Source of the DNA: Pseudopelobacter sp964542535
GTDB lineage: Bacteria; Desulfobacterota; Desulfuromonadia; Geobacterales; Pseudopelobacteraceae
DNA: 64,000 nucleotides
Direction of reading: 5' to 3'
NCBI GenBank assembly: GCA_964542535.1
Contig: CAZIUE010000005.1
Location: 124,001-188,000 of the forward strand
Shown one piece after another: positions 61,537-64,000 of the stretch. Both the position numbers and the translations under genes were made by a program. Position 1 is the first letter of the stretch. Each line of letters starts with the position of its first letter. The notes beneath the pieces are model-generated. The model did not search any database. It was not told the DNA's origin and saw only the letters and a program-made list of their open reading frames with translations.

Positions 61537-63651
61537 ATGTCCATCTTCACCCTGAAAACCGACTACACCCCCCGTGGCGACCAGCCAGGGGCCATCGCCG
61601 AACTGGTGGAAGGGATCGAGCGGGGCGACCGGCACCAGGTGCTCCTGGGGGTCACCGGCTCGGGCAAGACCTTCACCGTGGCCAACGTCATCGCCCAAAC
61701 CGGCCGGCCGGCCCTGCTGCTGGCCCCCAACAAGACCCTGGCGGCCCAACTCTACGCCGAGATGAAGGAGCTCTTCCCGGACAACGCCGTGGAGTTCTTC
61801 GTCTCCTACTACGACTACTACCAGCCGGAAGCCTACATCCCCTCCAGCGACACCTTCATCGAGAAGGACTCGGCCATCAACGACGAGATCGACAAGATGC
61901 GCCACTCCGCCACCAGGAGCCTTCTCACCCGGCGGGACGTGATCATCGTGGCCTCGGTCTCCTGCATCTACGGCATCGGCTCGCCCGAAGCCTACGCCAG
62001 CCTGCACATCTTCTTTCGCCAGGGGGAGGAGTACGGCCGCGACACCCTCTTGCAGAAACTGGTGGCCATCCAGTACGAGCGCAACGATACCGATTTCCAC
62101 CGCGGCACCTTCCGGGTGCGGGGGGACGTGGTGGAGGTCTTCCCGGCCTACGACAGCGACAAGGCGCTGCGCATCGAGTTCTTCGGCGACGAGGTGGAGA
62201 GTATCAGCGAAATTGACCCCCTGCGGGGGGCGGTGTTGCAGCGTTTGACGAAATGCGCCATCTACCCCGCCTCCCACTACGTGGCCACCCGCGAGACCCT
62301 GGAGCGGGCCGTGGAGCAGATCCGGGTGGATCTGGGGGAGCGCATCCGTTATTTCAGGGAGAACAACATGCTGCTGGAGGCCCAGCGCATCGAGCAGCGC
62401 ACCTTCTTCGACATCGAGATGATGGAGGAGATGGGCTTCTGCCAGGGAATCGAGAACTACTCCCGCTACTTCGACGGCCGCGAGACGGGGGAGCCCCCCT
62501 ACACCCTGATGGATTACTTCCCCGACGACTTCGTGCTCTACGTGGACGAGTCCCACATCAGCATCCCCCAGGTGGGGGGGATGTACCGGGGCGACCGGAG
62601 CCGCAAGGAGACCCTGGTGAACTACGGCTTCCGCCTGCCTGCGGCCCTGGACAACCGGCCGCTGAACTTCGCCGAGTTCGAGTCTCGCGTCCGGCAGGCG
62701 GTGTACGTCTCTGCCACCCCGGCCGACTACGAGATGGAGAAGAGCGGTGGCGTGTTCGTGGAGCAGGTCATCCGCCCCACCGGGCTTCTGGATCCGCTGA
62801 TCGAGGTGCGGCCGGTGACGGCGGGCCGGCAAATCCCCCCCGGCCCCCCTTTATCAAAGGGGGGAGAAAACGACAAGTCCCCCATTGACACGACTAGAGG
62901 GACTTCGCCTGCGGATGAGTCGGGGGGGATGTACGGCCAGGTGGACGACCTGCTGCACGAGGTGCGCACAACCGTGGCCAAGGGGGAGCGGGTGCTGGTG
63001 ACCACCCTGACCAAACGCATGGCCGAGGAGCTGACCGGCTACTACCAGGAACTGGGAGTGCGGGTCAGATACCTGCATTCGGACATCGATACCATCGAGC
63101 GGATCCAGATCCTCCGCGACCTGAGGATGGGGGAGTTCGACGTGCTGGTGGGGATCAACCTGCTGCGGGAGGGGCTGGACCTGCCGGAAGTGTCGCTGGT
63201 GGCCATCCTGGACGCGGACAAGGAGGGGTTCCTCAGGTCGGAGCGCTCCCTGATCCAGACCTGCGGCCGGGCCGCCCGCAACGTAAACGGCCGGGTGCTC
63301 ATGTACGCCGACAGCGTCACCCGCTCCATGCAGATCTGCATCGACGAGACCCGGAGACGGCGGGAAAAGCAGCTGGCCTGGAATCATGAGCACGGCATCA
63401 CCCCGGAGACGGTCAGGAAAAGTATGCCGGCCATCCTGGGTTCCATCGAGGAGAAGGACTACTATACCCCGCCGGTGCGTGCCGCCGAAACACCCGAAGA
63501 GTACGGGGTTGCGCCCAAGGACATTCCCAAACTGATCAGGAAGCTGCGCAAGGAGATGCTGGGAGCGGCCAAGGAGCTGGAGTTCGAGAAGGCGGCCGAA
63601 CTGCGCGACCGGATCAAGACGCTGGAGGAGATGGAGCTGGCACTCCGCTGA
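61537..63651 (+). CDS. uvrB: Excinuclease ABC subunit UvrB with in-frame insertion
   Basis: UvrB is the damage-verifying helicase of nucleotide excision repair. It has P-loop GVTGSGKTFT at about 39-48, the beta-hairpin region YYDYYQPEAYIP, LVDESH-like YVDESHIS, helicase motifs around TTLTKRMAEEL and IQTCGRAARN, and a C-terminal UVR motif (EKAAELRDRIKTLEEME). At 704 residues it is about 38 longer than usual. The excess lies at about 429-468, between EVRPV and GQVDDLL, where a palindromic DNA element is inserted in frame. No ribosome-binding site precedes the ATG. Confidence 0.95.
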   Translation: MSIFTLKTDYTPRGDQPGAIAELVEGIERGDRHQVLLGVTGSGKTFTVANVIAQTGRPALLLAPNKTLAAQLYAEMKELFPDNAVEFFVSYYDYYQPEAYIPSSDTFIEKDSAINDEIDKMRHSATRSLLTRRDVIIVASVSCIYGIGSPEAYASLHIFFRQGEEYGRDTLLQKLVAIQYERNDTDFHRGTFRVRGDVVEVFPAYDSDKALRIEFFGDEVESISEIDPLRGAVLQRLTKCAIYPASHYVATRETLERAVEQIRVDLGERIRYFRENNMLLEAQRIEQRTFFDIEMMEEMGFCQGIENYSRYFDGRETGEPPYTLMDYFPDDFVLYVDESHISIPQVGGMYRGDRSRKETLVNYGFRLPAALDNRPLNFAEFESRVRQAVYVSATPADYEMEKSGGVFVEQVIRPTGLLDPLIEVRPVTAGRQIPPGPPLSKGGENDKSPIDTTRGTSPADESGGMYGQVDDLLHEVRTTVAKGERVLVTTLTKRMAEELTGYYQELGVRVRYLHSDIDTIERIQILRDLRMGEFDVLVGINLLREGLDLPEVSLVAILDADKEGFLRSERSLIQTCGRAARNVNGRVLMYADSVTRSMQICIDETRRRREKQLAWNHEHGITPETVRKSMPAILGSIEEKDYYTPPVRAAETPEEYGVAPKDIPKLIRKLRKEMLGAAKELEFEKAAELRDRIKTLEEMELALR
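62833..62930 (+). repeat. Palindromic insertion element inside uvrB
   Basis: A 98-base element has 10-base terminal inverted repeats, ATCCCCCCCG (62833-62842) and CGGGGGGGAT (62921-62930). Inside are a second palindrome, CCCCCCTTT-ATC-AAAGGGGGG (62844-62864), and a third stem, AAGTCCC/GGGACTT (62875-62881 with 62899-62905). It resembles the C-run/G-run small repeats dispersed in many bacterial genomes. It is translated without a stop. Confidence 0.85.
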
Positions 63652-64000
63652 TGCTGTCACCCGAACGACTGACCGAACGGTACCATGCCTCGGGAGCGCT
63701 GGATACCGATACCATCACCGCCTTCCGCCGGGCGGTGTACGCCCACTACCGCGCCAACCCGCGCCCCATGCCCTGGCGCGAAACCAGCGACCCGTACCCT
63801 ATCCTGGTATCGGAGGTCATGCTCCAGCAGACCCAGGTGGAGCGGGTCAGAGCCAAGTACGCCCGGTTCCTGGAGGTCTTTCCCACCGTTCGTCATCTGG
63901 CGGAGTCTCCCCTGGAGGAGCTGCTGCGGGTCTGGCAGGGGCTTGGCTACAACCGCCGCGCCATCGCCCTCAAGCGCTGCGCCGAAGAGATTGTCGCTAC
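63651..64000 (+). CDS. mutY: A/G-specific adenine glycosylase-like protein (MutY/HhH-GPD), partial
   Basis: The frame starts at ATG 63651, overlapping the uvrB stop by one base, and runs off the window after 116 codons. It shows the MutY-type N-terminus: the MPWR signature (RPMPWRETSDPYPILVSE), the VMLQQTQVERV segment with the catalytic-type Glu before it, and VWQGLGYNRRA. The helix-hairpin-helix, Fe-S cysteines and any NUDIX-like C-terminal domain lie outside the window, so a MutY without the C-terminal domain or a relative cannot be excluded. Confidence 0.87.
   Translation, partial: MLSPERLTERYHASGALDTDTITAFRRAVYAHYRANPRPMPWRETSDPYPILVSEVMLQQTQVERVRAKYARFLEVFPTVRHLAESPLEELLRVWQGLGYNRRAIALKRCAEEIVA

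Noticed and set aside
61324..62832. A 502-codon frame on the - strand over uvrB
   Set aside because: It is a shadow of uvrB, made possible by GC-rich codon use.

Overview
The window reads as a piece of chromosome from a delta-proteobacterial (Desulfuromonadales, Geobacter/Pelobacter-like) anaerobe. This is inferred from gene order and protein character: a very long co-directional flagellar operon, molybdenum nitrogenase genes behind sigma-54 promoters with an ANTAR regulator nearby, GC-rich coding sequence, and short or overlapping intergenic gaps. No rRNA, tRNA, CRISPR array or insertion sequence was seen.

Region 1 (1-27.7 kb, all + strand) is a flagellar locus. It runs fliF-fliG-fliH-fliI-fliJ, a MotE-like gene, fliK-flgD, a small flagellar-operon protein, flgE-fliL-fliM-fliN-fliO-fliP-fliQ-fliR-flhB-flhA-flhF-flhG-fliA-flgF-flgG-flgA-flgH-flgI-flgJ-flgN-flgK-flgL, and closes with a strong terminator after flgL. 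Internal sigma-54-type promoters precede flhA and flgF, and probably flgL. Filament genes, flgB/flgC/fliE and flgM are not here. The stator pair motA/motB with flbD lies apart, at 46-48 kb on the - strand.

Region 2 (27.8-36.1 kb) holds an acetyltransferase, a PcrA/UvrD helicase, an ANTAR-type response regulator with its own sigma-54 promoter, a 1060-residue STAND-ATPase/BTAD regulator, a CheY-like receiver and a DraG-like ADP-ribosylglycohydrolase.

Region 3 (36.1-45.6 kb) is the nitrogen-fixation block: nifB, an acetyltransferase, a chemoreceptor gene (- strand), nifV, nifH, nifD and nifK. nifB, nifV and nifH each have a good -24/-12 promoter. The nifB and nifH leaders each contain a strong intrinsic terminator between promoter and gene. 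Its left arm overlaps a small hairpin with an A--G-- hexaloop of the kind ANTAR proteins bind, so the alternatives are mutually exclusive. This is the most interesting system in the window: sigma-54 initiation followed by ANTAR-controlled antitermination, with a candidate regulator encoded about 5-10 kb away.

Region 4 (46-64 kb) contains motB/motA/flbD, a BioD-like/DRTGG protein, a TPP riboswitch with thiS-thiG-thiE, a TIGR01212-type radical SAM protein, an HD-GYP response regulator, a PAS histidine kinase whose LuxR-type partner is split by an in-frame TAA, an acyl-CoA synthetase, gltX, an AT-richer AlbA_2/ATPase gene of probable foreign origin, uvrB carrying an in-frame palindromic element, and the start of a mutY-like gene cut by the window edge.
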